Notes: a model not told the origin generated them from the letters alone. A DNA stretch of 64,000 nucleotides from Prosthecobacter debontii (GCF_900167535.1 NZ_FUYE01000007.1:1-64000); one strand, 5' to 3'; counted from the first letter of the stretch, positions 52,394 through 62,063 are shown. A program made the numbers and translations.

Positions 52394-54109
52394 TCATGAG
52401 GCTTTCTTCTTCGCCGCCGCAGCTTTGGCGGCAGCGGCCTTCTTCTGGGCCTCCATGCGTTTGGCCTGCACCTCGCGGATTTCAGCTTCCCGTTTGGCCG
52501 CTTGAGCCTGGAGTCCGTTCGGATTCGCAGGGTCGGTGATCATGGGGAAGTCATCGGTGCGGAAGGGAGTCACAGGCAGGCCTTCGGCGGAATACACGTT
52601 GGCCACAGGGTTATCTGCCCAGGCGTAGCGCACGGCCACAGGTTTGGCCACCTGCTTGCTGCTCACGGAGATCTGATTGCCACGTGGCGTGCGGGGGCTC
52701 AGTTTGCTGTCGGGCAGGATCGTCGCTTCGGCCCAGACCCATTTGCGATCTTCCCCGCAGATGGCGAAACCATGGATCTCGTCGGTATCCACCACACGCA
52801 GGCCAGTCTCGGCGTGGTCGAAGGTGAGGATGGCTTGGCTGCCTTCAAACTTCACGTCTTTGTAGGTGGGGCTGCTGTAAGGCAGTTTGAGTCCGTAGTC
52901 CTTCACCAAGGCCCAACGAGCGAGGCGTTCGGCCACATCCCGTTTATTGCGAGGATGGATGTCGTTGGCTTCACCCAGATCGGTGATCACGCATTGGCCT
53001 GTGTGAGGCAGCTTGCTCAGGGTGAGGGTCTGCGCCTCGCGCAGTTCCGCCCAGTCGCTTTCCACAGGGTCGGTTTGATAGGCTTTGAAGTCGGCCAGTT
53101 GCACCCAGTAGAAAGGAAAGTCACCCTGTTTCCACTCATTGCGCCAGTGCTGGATCATGAAGGGGAACAGGTCGCGGTATTCCTTGGCGCGGCTGGCATT
53201 GCTCTCACCCTGATACCAGATGACGCCCTTGATGCCGTAGCCGATGGTAGGGTGCAGAACCCCGGCGTAAAGATTGCCGGGACGATGTTGCCCCGTCATC
53301 GGGTTCTGCGGCGCACGGGGCGGGTTGGGTGGCACAGGTTTGCCGGTTTTCAGGGCCTCTTTGCGTGCGACCGCCCAGGCATCCACCTTGGCTTGGTGAT
53401 CCGCCATCTGCTTGTCAAAGGCCGCTTGGGTGAAGGTGGCCTCGGTGTTTTTCCAGCGGGTGATGATGTCTTGAAAGCGTGGATCTTTCTCCAGCAGATC
53501 GCGTTTCACCCAGGCCTCACAGGCGCTGCCGCCCCAAGCGTTGTCGATCAAACCGACGGGCACCCCGAGCATGTCATGCAGCACCCGGCCGAAATGATAA
53601 CCCACGGCGGTGAATGGCCCCACGGTGGTGGGAGAGCACTCCTCCCACTGCCCTTTAAAGTCGTCCTGAATCTCCTGGGTGCCGACCTGCGGCACCGAGA
53701 TGAGGCGGATTTGCGGGTATTTCGCCTGAGCGATGTCCAGATCCGCCGTCACCGTGCGATCCACCGTGAAACCCATGTTGGACTGGCCAGAGCAGATCCA
53801 CACCTCGCCCACCAGCACGTTTTTCAGCTCACGGTTGGAACTACCTTGAACGGAAATCGTGGCCGGTGTCGCGTTTGCAGGCACAGGGTCCAGCTTCACG
53901 ATCCACTTGCCCTGGGCATCGGCCTTGGTGGTTTTGGTCTGCCCGGCAAACTTCACGGTCACTTCCGTGCCGGGGTTGTCCCAGCCCCACAGGGGGTTGG
54001 ACTGCTTTTGCTGGAGCACCATGTTATCGCCAATGATGGCGGGCAGGCGCAGTTCCGCATGCAAGGAAGCAGCGGCTAAGAAGAGAGAAAGACACAGTAC
54101 GGACTTCAT
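52394..54109 (-). CDS. Sialate O-acetylesterase family protein (secreted)
   Basis: 571 residues with a signal peptide (MKSVLCLSLFLAAASLHAEL). The SASA esterase landmarks are present: 'LPAIIGDNMVLQQ', 'WIVKLDPV', 'WICSGQSNMGFT' (Ser nucleophile, about 112), 'DNAWGGSACEAWV' and 'VIWYQGESNASRAKEYRD'. It would remove acetyl esters from sialic acid or plant polysaccharide. The C-terminus ends in an Ala/Lys-rich low-complexity tail (about 540-571) rarely seen in the family. It is the last gene of the minus-strand cluster headed by the DUF1501 gene. Confidence 0.9.
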   Translation of the reverse strand: MKSVLCLSLFLAAASLHAELRLPAIIGDNMVLQQKQSNPLWGWDNPGTEVTVKFAGQTKTTKADAQGKWIVKLDPVPANATPATISVQGSSNRELKNVLVGEVWICSGQSNMGFTVDRTVTADLDIAQAKYPQIRLISVPQVGTQEIQDDFKGQWEECSPTTVGPFTAVGYHFGRVLHDMLGVPVGLIDNAWGGSACEAWVKRDLLEKDPRFQDIITRWKNTEATFTQAAFDKQMADHQAKVDAWAVARKEALKTGKPVPPNPPRAPQNPMTGQHRPGNLYAGVLHPTIGYGIKGVIWYQGESNASRAKEYRDLFPFMIQHWRNEWKQGDFPFYWVQLADFKAYQTDPVESDWAELREAQTLTLSKLPHTGQCVITDLGEANDIHPRNKRDVAERLARWALVKDYGLKLPYSSPTYKDVKFEGSQAILTFDHAETGLRVVDTDEIHGFAICGEDRKWVWAEATILPDSKLSPRTPRGNQISVSSKQVAKPVAVRYAWADNPVANVYSAEGLPVTPFRTDDFPMITDPANPNGLQAQAAKREAEIREVQAKRMEAQKKAAAAKAAAAKKKAS

Positions 54110-54173
54110 GGCTGAGCCAGAGTGAACGTGTCCACCGAGGCTCTCATTTCCACGATTCCCGTCGAATGACAGT

Positions 54174-57100
54174 TCAACGGCTTGCCATACCCGTCTTCGG
54201 GCGGATTTTCAGCAGGACGGGGAAGCTCGTCGTGAGTCCCGCGCTGTCTTGTTCCGCCCGAGCGGAAGCCATGGCCACATGACAGAGGCGATCCTGAGCC
54301 TGCACCCACGATGCACAGCGAAGGAAGATGGGACGCTCATTCTCCTTGGCCCGCACCTGCACGCCGTTGAGACCGATGTCTTCAATGATGACGCCATGCG
54401 GGAGGTTGTGAAGGTCGAAGTTGATGAGGTCATCGAACTGGTTTCGCTCCACCCGGATCCAAGCCTTAACCGTCTGGCCGGGCACCAGCACCAACTCCTG
54501 AGGAGCTTGGCCGGCCTCATCCTTGCGTGCCTTGGGTTTACCGGCCTCGTCGGGTTCAAGATAGACGACGAACTTCGGCGCCGCTCCGAGAGCGACGGGG
54601 CCAAAGTTGTTCGCCTGATGAGTGACGGTTTTCCCCGCGATCTCCGCAGTCGCCGTGACCGTGACCTTACTCCAATCCGCATCGGTTTTCGCACCCGGTA
54701 GAGCATGCAGACTACCCGTGGCCAGGGTGTGGCCGGCTTCAATCAAGAGTGGGCTGGAGGCGTAGAAACCCGCAGGCATGTTGGCGATCTCCACCCGAAT
54801 CGGCCCCTCGAAACCATCCTGTCGATCCGCTTTGACCGAGAAGCCGATGGAGGACCCCGCTGGCACAGCCGTGAGCTTATTTTGATCCAAGGTCAGACTG
54901 AAGTCCGGTGCCGGAGGCCGGATATGCAGCGCATAGACAAAACGCTCTCCCGACCAGCCGCGCGTGTCCGTGACCCGAACGACGTAGCGTCCATCGGCCG
55001 GGGCGGTGAAGGTGAGCTTGGAGTCGCGACCCAGCTTGCGCTCGCCTTCATCATCATTGGCGTAGTTGAGGGTGAAGATCGGCAAGCCATTCGGCACCAG
55101 AGCTGTGCCCAGGGGATGAGGAATCACCGTGTAACACACTTCATCGAGAGCGTGGCTGGTGGCGCTGGTGTCGAAGTAAGAACGGCGTTTCCCCTCCGTC
55201 GCATAAAACAAGAAACCGCTATCGGGTCCCCGCGGCATCCGGAACGTCTTCAGGACGTCGCCATTGAAATAGACGTACTCGTTAAGCTCCATTTCCTCCC
55301 AGTTTTGCAGTCGGATGTCGGGGTTGTTAGCATCCACGCTGCGGAAGTTGTTGTAGCTGTCTCGCACGGCCTGCATCAGCAGTCGCGGCACGGGTTGACC
55401 CTTTGCATCCAGCACTTCGATCTTTGTATCCGCTGGTGAGCCTGCCATCCCCGCCAGGGTTTCAATGATCCAGGCCTGTCCCTTTTTGGCCTCAAAGGCA
55501 AAGTGATCTGTGTCGCCCAATGATGATCCACTGGCGTCCGACAATCTTTTAGTTAGGCTGGCATTGGCTGTGCCTGGAATAGACAGGGTCTGTGCTGTCT
55601 TGAATTCATCGTTCGGCTCGGTTTCCTGTGTTTGAGTCAGGCTGCTCACCCACTGGATGGGGTTGACCCGGTAACGCACATCTGCGGTGGCAGGAGGCAC
55701 GGGTAAGAAACCCGTGCTGCCCGGTCTAACTTCAATCGGAGCCACCTTCTCCAGATGATGGCCGAGAAGGGTGACCATGGAGAGCTGCCCCATGGTCGCA
55801 GACAGCGGTTGCCAAGCCGTCACATAGGGCAGAGCACCCACCGTGAGCCGATACACATGACCGGGACCGCCATCCAAAGTGGTGTTACTGACGCGAACAA
55901 GGTAGTCGCCGCTCTGCACCGGAGTCCAGGCAATGAAAGGATCGCTGCCTGCGTCCAGCCCGCGATTGGCGGCCAGGATGTTCAGGGCCTCATCGAGAAT
56001 CTCTAAGCGTGGTGACTTCATGGTGCTCCCCACCTGCTGCACGGCCAAATCGAACACGAGCTCTTCTCCCCCTGTGGCTTGGATGCGATAGACATCCTGC
56101 TGTCCAGTCTCGGACAGGGTCCCCCACAAACTGGCTGGCAGCGCCGAGAGGGACACGGGGCCTTGCTTGAAAAGGGCGGCCGCATGACGAACAGGTGGGA
56201 GATTGTCCGCATAGAGTTTGATGCGTGCCGTCTCTCCCTGATGGGTTTTTAGCCAAGCCTCATAAGTGCCGCGTTTGAGGGTAGCCGCAGCGGTGGCGCG
56301 GACGCGTAATTGGTTCGCTGAAATGGAATCGGTGACGATCTTGCCTTGGACTTCTGGGGAACTGAAAAAGATCTGAGGCTGATCCTCCAGGTTCTTGCCT
56401 TGGAGGATCAAGGTGACGGTTCCACCAGCGTGCAGCGCAGGCGTCAAGACGCGTGACAGCTCAGGTTTCACCATCGCTTTGGGCTTGGCCATCACGGGTT
56501 TCGCCACAGTGATCAGCTTGCCGGTTTCTGAGTCATACGCGCCAAGACTGCCATCCACGCGACCTGAGAAGAGCCCTGTCTTTCCCGTGAAGGTCAATCC
56601 AGGTGTCCAGTCGGGCTGCTGAGCGATGACCTTCTTTTCGGTTAGGCTGACCGCATCCCAGATCTTCATCGAGCGATCCGATGCACTGGAAGCGAGTTGC
56701 TTACCATCGCTCGATAGTGCGAGGCTTAAGATGCCTCCTTCATGAGCGAAGCGAGACGTCTCGATGGTATTGCTGCCCTCCTTGGCCGTTGCGCTGATGT
56801 GCCAGACGCGAATGCGGTTGTCCATCCCCGCTCCAAAAAGCTGGGCGCCGTCCCGGCTGAAGACGACGGCGTTTTGCTCTTTGGTGGGCTGAGAAAAAGT
56901 ATCGAGTCGAGCCCCATCGGGCATGCTCCAGAGCTTGACCGTCCGGTCCGCGCTGGCACTGGCTAATACGCGACCGTCGGGTCTGAAACCGAGTCCATTG
57001 ATGCTGCCGTTATGCCCCTTTAGAACACGAATTGCCTCGCCCGTGACAGCCTTCCAAAGGCGAATCTTTTGATCGTATCCCCCTGTGACCAGCGTCTGAC

Positions 57101-57857
57101 CGTCGGGCGATAGCGCCAAGGAATAGCAGGCGTCCGTATGCCCCTGGAAGTTGTGCAACGCCATGCCATCTGCCGTCTTCCAAGAACGCACCTCACCTGC
57201 GATGCCAGCCTCTCCGCCCGCCGCATACACGATGCTACCATCCGGAGAGAACGTGACCGCGTTCACCTTCCCTTTGAAGCCCGAGAGTTTTCTCATGACT
57301 TGTTGATTGGTCGGATTGACCAACTCCACCTCGCCATACCGTGCAACCGCCAGAAGCTTCACGGCATCGGCATAAGCCAAAGCCTGGATCGATCGTTTGG
57401 GCGCAACTTTAGAGGCAATCTTGGGGGTGACAACTTCTCGAGGAGCTGGAGGCTGATCGGCAACCACCGGCCCTTTCGCCCCTTGATTGATCCAAGCTTT
57501 GATCAATGCGATTTCTTCGGCCTTCAGTTTCTCGCGTTTGCCTGGTGGCATGAACTCATTCTTCCCGCCGCGGCCAGACCGACCTTCGAGAAATTTCACC
57601 AACAAGCTTTCCTCAGCCTTCCCCGCGACAATCGAAGCGCCTTCCTCCCCCCCCTTCATCAGTGCGGCAAAGGTGTCTAAAGCTAGTCCACCATCCGCAT
57701 CATCTGCGCCATGGCAATCCAGGCAGTATTGATCCCAGAGCGGAACGATTTCCTTCTGGTAGGAGACGAGGGTTTCGGCATGCGAGGCCCCCGAAAGGAG
57801 CAATTGAAAGCTACTCAAGAAGAGAAATGAGGAGCGCATGAGTCTGACTCGGTGCAT
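54174..57857 (-). CDS. Secreted fusion: PSCyt1 cytochrome + WD40 propeller + pre-peptidase domains
   Basis: 1227 residues from the ATG at 57857; an ATG at 57839 is an equal alternative, and both keep the signal peptide (MRSSFLFLSSFQLLLSGASHA). Residues about 25-130 are a planctomycete-type cytochrome domain with heme motif 'CLDCHG' and 'PPGKREKL'. Residues about 150-460 form a WD40 propeller ('LALSPDGQTLVTGGYDQKIRLWKAVTG', 'FRPDGRVLASASADRTVKLWS'). Two pre-peptidase-type beta domains follow ('GQQDVYRIQATGGEELVFD', 'TDHFAFEAKKGQAWIIE'), then Ig-like segments. The gene is nine bases downstream of the PSD1 gene and co-transcribed with it. The electron-transfer role and partner are unproven. Confidence 0.88.
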   Translation of the reverse strand: MHRVRLMRSSFLFLSSFQLLLSGASHAETLVSYQKEIVPLWDQYCLDCHGADDADGGLALDTFAALMKGGEEGASIVAGKAEESLLVKFLEGRSGRGGKNEFMPPGKREKLKAEEIALIKAWINQGAKGPVVADQPPAPREVVTPKIASKVAPKRSIQALAYADAVKLLAVARYGEVELVNPTNQQVMRKLSGFKGKVNAVTFSPDGSIVYAAGGEAGIAGEVRSWKTADGMALHNFQGHTDACYSLALSPDGQTLVTGGYDQKIRLWKAVTGEAIRVLKGHNGSINGLGFRPDGRVLASASADRTVKLWSMPDGARLDTFSQPTKEQNAVVFSRDGAQLFGAGMDNRIRVWHISATAKEGSNTIETSRFAHEGGILSLALSSDGKQLASSASDRSMKIWDAVSLTEKKVIAQQPDWTPGLTFTGKTGLFSGRVDGSLGAYDSETGKLITVAKPVMAKPKAMVKPELSRVLTPALHAGGTVTLILQGKNLEDQPQIFFSSPEVQGKIVTDSISANQLRVRATAAATLKRGTYEAWLKTHQGETARIKLYADNLPPVRHAAALFKQGPVSLSALPASLWGTLSETGQQDVYRIQATGGEELVFDLAVQQVGSTMKSPRLEILDEALNILAANRGLDAGSDPFIAWTPVQSGDYLVRVSNTTLDGGPGHVYRLTVGALPYVTAWQPLSATMGQLSMVTLLGHHLEKVAPIEVRPGSTGFLPVPPATADVRYRVNPIQWVSSLTQTQETEPNDEFKTAQTLSIPGTANASLTKRLSDASGSSLGDTDHFAFEAKKGQAWIIETLAGMAGSPADTKIEVLDAKGQPVPRLLMQAVRDSYNNFRSVDANNPDIRLQNWEEMELNEYVYFNGDVLKTFRMPRGPDSGFLFYATEGKRRSYFDTSATSHALDEVCYTVIPHPLGTALVPNGLPIFTLNYANDDEGERKLGRDSKLTFTAPADGRYVVRVTDTRGWSGERFVYALHIRPPAPDFSLTLDQNKLTAVPAGSSIGFSVKADRQDGFEGPIRVEIANMPAGFYASSPLLIEAGHTLATGSLHALPGAKTDADWSKVTVTATAEIAGKTVTHQANNFGPVALGAAPKFVVYLEPDEAGKPKARKDEAGQAPQELVLVPGQTVKAWIRVERNQFDDLINFDLHNLPHGVIIEDIGLNGVQVRAKENERPIFLRCASWVQAQDRLCHVAMASARAEQDSAGLTTSFPVLLKIRPKTGMASR

Positions 57858-57866
57858 CGCGGGAAG

Positions 57867-60095
57867 TTAGTGCTGAAATAAAAATTCCTTGGAGCTCATC
57901 AGGCCCCAAAAGATGTCTTCTAAAGTGGCTCGCCGATCTTTCGGGGAAGCCGTTGCGAGCAATTCAGTCGCTTTGCTTTTTTCGGTCGCACTCGGAGGAC
58001 GAGCGAGTGCGGTCAGGTAAGCTTCTTCGATCAGCTTTTCGTTAGGCAAAGAGGCTTTCAAGAGATGATCCAGGCGATTGTCGACAGCAGAGAGCTTTTC
58101 ATTCAGGGTGTCGCCATTGGCAATGTGCAGGGCCTGAGCCATGCTGGGCTCATTCGTGCGCTCGCACTCGCAGGTGGAGATGCGATCTGCCCGGCCAAAA
58201 CTCTTGAGAAAGTAGCTGGCAATGTTGGAGTCAGGCAATTGCAAGGCGCGGAAGCCCATCGGGTAGATGTCCTTGGTGCCGCGATTGGCATTGCGTCGAT
58301 CAATCGCAAAGGTGGTTGGCACGGCGGTGACTTGAGCGATGGAGTCCAGGAGCACTTCCGCCTTCAGACGGCGTGGATAAAAATGGCTGTAATAACGCAC
58401 ATCCACCTTATTGGCGGGCAAGCTTTCGCTGCTACGTTGATAAGTCTCGCTTTGGAGGATCACACGCATGAGCGCTTTGAGATCGAAGTGGTTTTTGACC
58501 AGATGTTCGCAAGCCGCATCCATGAGGGCTTCATTGCTGGCGGGATTGGTGATGCGGATGTCATCCACGGCTTCTACCAAACCAACGCCGAAGAAGTTGG
58601 CCCACACGCGGTTGGTGATGGTTCGCTTGAAAAGTCGATTGTTAGGCGAGGTGAGCCAATCGGCCATGGCAATCCGCCGATCTTCAGGGGAACTCATGGC
58701 AAGGGGTTGAGTGACTTCGAGAGCCCGTGGCGGTTGAGGCTTGCCCGTGAGAGGCTGCACCAAATCGCCCTCCGTCGCACTGAAGACGATGCGTTCGTCG
58801 GCCGTGGCCCCGTTCTTGGTGCGAATTCGTGAGAACAGATTGGCAAAGGCGAAGTATTCGTCGTTGGTCCACTTTTCCAAGGGATGATTGTGACACTTAG
58901 CGCAATTCATGGCGGTCCCGAGAAACGCCACCGATACCGTTTCAGCCAACCGAGTCGGTTCGTCATGCAGCAAGAAAAAATTGCCCGCCCCATTTTCCAA
59001 AGTGCTCCCTGTGGCGGTTAGAAGTTCTCTGACCATCACATCCCAGGGGGTATTCGCTGCGACACGATTGCGGATCCAATGATAATAAGCCCACATGCCT
59101 TCGGCTGAAAGCTTGTCGCTATTGACTAGCAAAAGATCACTCCAGCGATGAGACCAGTAATCCACGAATTCAGGTCTTTTGAGAATGGATTCGATCAAAC
59201 GATCCCGCTTGTCGGCTTTGGAATCGGTCAGGAAGGCTCGGGTTTCCTCAGTGGTGGGCAAGACTCCCAAGGTATCCAAAAAGGCGCGTCGAATGAATTC
59301 TCCATCCGTGCACTGTTGAGACGGTGGAATGTTAAGGGCGCGGAGTTTGGTGAGCACGTGCTCATCCACAAAGTTACGAGCCTTGAGCTGAGCAAACAAG
59401 GCTTCGCTGACCTGCTCTTGTTGAGGCACGCTGATGGTGGAAATATCCAATCGGCTGAGATACCAAGCGCTGACCGTGCTTTCTCCTGCGCCGGCCACCT
59501 TGACAAGGCCTTGATCATCGACGGTAGCGACACTGGCGTTCACGGCATTGAACTTGGCCCACCGGGTGACGTCTTCCCGACGACCATCGCTGAATTGGGC
59601 CATCACCTTGAGTTGGCTTTGCATGCCGGGCTTGCCCATGAGGTGCTTCGGGGATACTTCCAGGGCTGTTAGACGTGCATCCGTAGTTTTGGGGCCAGGA
59701 GAACCTTGGGCGATCCATTCCACTAAAGTTCGATAGGCTTCGGAATCCATTTCAAACCGTTTGTCACCCTTGTGAGGCACGGTTTTGACTGCTTTCAGCA
59801 GAAGAAGACTGCGGGCCGGGTCTTCATCATTGATTCGCCGCCCCATGGCGGAGCGGGTGATGGAGAGGTAGTCGCCCTCATCGTCAAATCCACGCAATGA
59901 CAGACGGAAGCCGCCTTGCCCCGCCGCCGCTCCGTGACAAGCGCCCATATTGCAGCCATAGCGGGTGAGAATGGGCTGCACTTCATTGCGAAAGCTCGGG
60001 GCCTCGGCCAATGCTGCTATGGGTGAACCCAGCAGGAGAAAAAGCACTAGACATTGCGCGATACGAGAAATCGAAGTAGTTTGTGGAATGTCCAC
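57867..60095 (-). CDS. PSD1 (DUF1549/DUF1553) cytochrome-like protein
   Basis: 742 residues from a GTG at 60093-60095, preferred because it gives a signal peptide ('SRIAQCLVLFLLLGSPIAALAEA'). The open frame continues to 60665, but that part is antisense to the PIN toxin gene and not protein-like. 'YGCNMGACHGAAAGQGGF' is the N-terminal heme-like CxxxxCH site. DUF1549 follows at about 215-420 ('DEHVLTKLRALNIPPS', 'DYWSHRWSDLLLVNSDKL'), then DUF1553 ('WLTSPNNRLFKRTITNRVWANFFGVGLVEAVDDIR', 'NGDTLNEKLS'). The start overlaps the divergent antitoxin start by 8 bp. A DUF1501 gene normally adjoins it; here the two are split by the toxin-antitoxin pair. Confidence 0.9.
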   Translation of the reverse strand: MDIPQTTSISRIAQCLVLFLLLGSPIAALAEAPSFRNEVQPILTRYGCNMGACHGAAAGQGGFRLSLRGFDDEGDYLSITRSAMGRRINDEDPARSLLLLKAVKTVPHKGDKRFEMDSEAYRTLVEWIAQGSPGPKTTDARLTALEVSPKHLMGKPGMQSQLKVMAQFSDGRREDVTRWAKFNAVNASVATVDDQGLVKVAGAGESTVSAWYLSRLDISTISVPQQEQVSEALFAQLKARNFVDEHVLTKLRALNIPPSQQCTDGEFIRRAFLDTLGVLPTTEETRAFLTDSKADKRDRLIESILKRPEFVDYWSHRWSDLLLVNSDKLSAEGMWAYYHWIRNRVAANTPWDVMVRELLTATGSTLENGAGNFFLLHDEPTRLAETVSVAFLGTAMNCAKCHNHPLEKWTNDEYFAFANLFSRIRTKNGATADERIVFSATEGDLVQPLTGKPQPPRALEVTQPLAMSSPEDRRIAMADWLTSPNNRLFKRTITNRVWANFFGVGLVEAVDDIRITNPASNEALMDAACEHLVKNHFDLKALMRVILQSETYQRSSESLPANKVDVRYYSHFYPRRLKAEVLLDSIAQVTAVPTTFAIDRRNANRGTKDIYPMGFRALQLPDSNIASYFLKSFGRADRISTCECERTNEPSMAQALHIANGDTLNEKLSAVDNRLDHLLKASLPNEKLIEEAYLTALARPPSATEKSKATELLATASPKDRRATLEDIFWGLMSSKEFLFQH

Positions 60096-60300
60096 TCTGG
60101 CTGAAATTGAACTAGCCGCCGCAAAACTACCGGCCTCAGACAAGGAGTCTTTGATGGTATGGTTGCAGTTTGAATTGGAAGCCGAAAAAAAGGCTGTTCC
60201 TGGCCAACGAGTTTCCGGATTGGGCAAGGGAGCATGGTCTGTCGCCAATGACTTTAACGATCCTCTGCCTGATGAATTTTGGCTGGGTGAAGATGCATGA
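60088..60300 (+). CDS. VapB-like antitoxin
   Basis: 70 residues from the ATG at 60088. 'STLAEIELAAAKLPASDKESLMVWL' resembles the short helical DNA- or dimer-forming part found in antitoxins of PIN toxins, followed by a charged linker and an acidic tail ('LPDEFWLGEDA') that would bind and block the toxin. The frame extends upstream to 59965 through the PSD1 signal region, which is judged a shadow. The stop overlaps the toxin start by ATGA (60297-60300). It faces the PSD1 gene head-on, sharing 8 bp. Confidence 0.8.
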   Translation: MSTLAEIELAAAKLPASDKESLMVWLQFELEAEKKAVPGQRVSGLGKGAWSVANDFNDPLPDEFWLGEDA

Positions 60301-60683
60301 ATATCCTTCTTGATACCCATGCCTTCATTTGGTGGAACGAAGGCGACGCGAGGATTTCTACCCACCTGCATAGGGAATTGCGTGATCCGGCGAATACCCT
60401 TTGGCTGAGTATGGCCAGTGTATGGGAAATGCAGATCAAGTCTCAACTGGGAAAGCTGCAATTGCAAAAACCCTTGCACTTGTTGATTGAGCAAGAAATG
60501 CAAGTCAACAGACTGCGCCTCTTGTCCATCAGTCTGGAAGATATTTATTCCTTGGCGAGGTTGCCTGCTCTTCATCGTGATCCGTTTGATCGAATCATTG
60601 TGTCGCAAGCCATAGCGGGGGGATTTCATCTCGTTACAAATGATACTAATATTCGAGGCTACCACGTGCCGGTCCTTTGGTAA
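60297..60683 (+). CDS. PIN-domain toxin (VapC-like)
   Basis: 128 residues. The four PIN acidic residues are present: D6 in 'LLDTHAFIWW', E44 in 'SVWEMQIK', D98 in 'RDPFDRIIVSQA' and D116 in 'LVTNDTNI'. VapC-type PIN proteins are Mg-dependent RNases that cut tRNA or rRNA and are neutralised by the antitoxin encoded upstream. Translation is coupled by the ATGA overlap. Its stop at 60681-60683 abuts the stop of the DUF1501 gene (60684) with no spacer. The pair therefore exactly fills the space between DUF1501 and PSD1. Confidence 0.92.
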   Translation: MNILLDTHAFIWWNEGDARISTHLHRELRDPANTLWLSMASVWEMQIKSQLGKLQLQKPLHLLIEQEMQVNRLRLLSISLEDIYSLARLPALHRDPFDRIIVSQAIAGGFHLVTNDTNIRGYHVPVLW

Positions 60684-62063
60684 TCACGCAAACAGCTCCC
60701 TAACAGCTTGTTTGCCAAAATCGACGACGGGGTAAGGGCGTCCTTGCGGACCCGGAAGTTCGGTGTGGAGGTCGATGCCGAGGCTTTCGTAAATCGTCGC
60801 CACGATCTCGCCGGGATCGACGGGACGCTCGGCTGGATAAGCGCCGATTTCATCGCTCTTGCCAATGACCTGGCCACCTTTGACGCCGCCCCCTGCAAAG
60901 TTAACCGTCCAGCAGTTCGGCCAGTGATCGCGACCACCCGCCGGATTCACTTTCGGGGTGCGACCAAATTCCGCGAGGCAGGTCACCATGGTGTCGTCCA
61001 GCATGCCGCGCTGAAACAAATCCTCAATCAGGGCGGTGTAACCCTGATCGTACATGGGGGCGACGATGTCCCTCATGCCTTCGATGCTGGTGAACGGCTT
61101 GCTACCATGGATGTCCCAGGTGATCTCGCCGAAAACGGTGATGAAGGTATTCACGGTGACCATGCGCACGCCCCGCTCGACCAAGCGGCGGGCCAAGAGG
61201 CAACTCTGACCGAAGCGATTCAAACCATAGCGCTCCCGCACCTTCATGGGCTCTTTGCTCAGGTCGAAAGCCTCGCGAGCTTGAGAGCTGGTCATGATGC
61301 GGTAGGCGGACTCGAAATTGGAATCCATCAACTTGGCCTGCTCGCTGGCTTCAAAATTCTTTACGGAGCTATCCACCAGATCACGCATCATCCGGCGACG
61401 CTCCAGGCGCACCTCACCGATTTCCCTCGGCGGCAAAAGATCAGGCACTTTGAAGTCCTTGGTGGAAGGGTCGGAGTTGAGAACGAAGGGATCGTAAGCT
61501 TTACCCAGGAACCCAGCGTCCTGCCCGTGGGGCATGTTCCCGCCCGTGGGCCCCATCGTTTCGGGAAGGATCACATGGGCAGGTAACTCCGAGCGACGGC
61601 CTAACAAAAACTCCGCCGCGCATCCGACGTGCGGGGTATTGACCCCGCCTGTGAAAAGACGCCCGGTCTGCATCATCTGATGCCCCGTGTCATGCACAGC
61701 CGCTGCATTGTGATAGCAGGAGCGCACGAGGCTAAACTTGTCGGCGATTTTGGCATGAAGAGGTAAGATCTCCGAGATTTCGAAAGCATCGCTTTTCGTG
61801 CGGATGGGTTTGAAAGGACCGCGTATCTCGCTGGGTGCCTCCGGTTTCATGTCCCAGAGATCGAGCTGGCTTGGGGCGCCGAGATTGAAGATCATGATGC
61901 AGGAGCGCTGACTCTTTTTCGAGTCCACCTTGCCCGCCGCTTTCAGGGCTTGGAAGCTAGGCAGGGTCAGGCCGAGTGCACCGAGCATGCCGACCTGGAG
62001 GAAGTCACGCCGGGTGATGCCGTCGCAGGTGGTGATGGAGCCGTCGCCGGAAAATTTAAACAT
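60684..62063 (-). CDS. DUF1501 family Tat-exported protein
   Basis: 459 residues. The N-terminus has a twin-arginine signal ('GITRRDFLQVGMLGALGLTLPSFQA', about 15-40). The DUF1501 blocks follow: 'IMIFNLGAPSQLDLWDMKPEAPSEIRG', 'YHNAAAVHDTGHQMMQTGRLFTGG', 'VTCLAEFGRTPKVNPAGGRDHWPNCW' and 'VNFAGGGVKGGQVIG'. It is upstream of PSD1 on the minus strand and would normally be in one operon with it; the toxin-antitoxin pair now lies between on the opposite strand. The biochemical role of the family is not known. Length is normal. Confidence 0.92.
   Translation of the reverse strand: MFKFSGDGSITTCDGITRRDFLQVGMLGALGLTLPSFQALKAAGKVDSKKSQRSCIMIFNLGAPSQLDLWDMKPEAPSEIRGPFKPIRTKSDAFEISEILPLHAKIADKFSLVRSCYHNAAAVHDTGHQMMQTGRLFTGGVNTPHVGCAAEFLLGRRSELPAHVILPETMGPTGGNMPHGQDAGFLGKAYDPFVLNSDPSTKDFKVPDLLPPREIGEVRLERRRMMRDLVDSSVKNFEASEQAKLMDSNFESAYRIMTSSQAREAFDLSKEPMKVRERYGLNRFGQSCLLARRLVERGVRMVTVNTFITVFGEITWDIHGSKPFTSIEGMRDIVAPMYDQGYTALIEDLFQRGMLDDTMVTCLAEFGRTPKVNPAGGRDHWPNCWTVNFAGGGVKGGQVIGKSDEIGAYPAERPVDPGEIVATIYESLGIDLHTELPGPQGRPYPVVDFGKQAVRELFA

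Noticed and set aside
52502-54079. 525-codon plus-strand open frame opposite the sialate esterase
   Set aside because: It is the mirror of a conserved esterase gene, has His/Gly-rich composition, and shows no family motifs.
60096-60665. Open extension of the PSD1 frame across the toxin-antitoxin genes
   Set aside because: It is antisense to the PIN toxin, lacks protein-like composition, and a signal peptide begins only near 60095.
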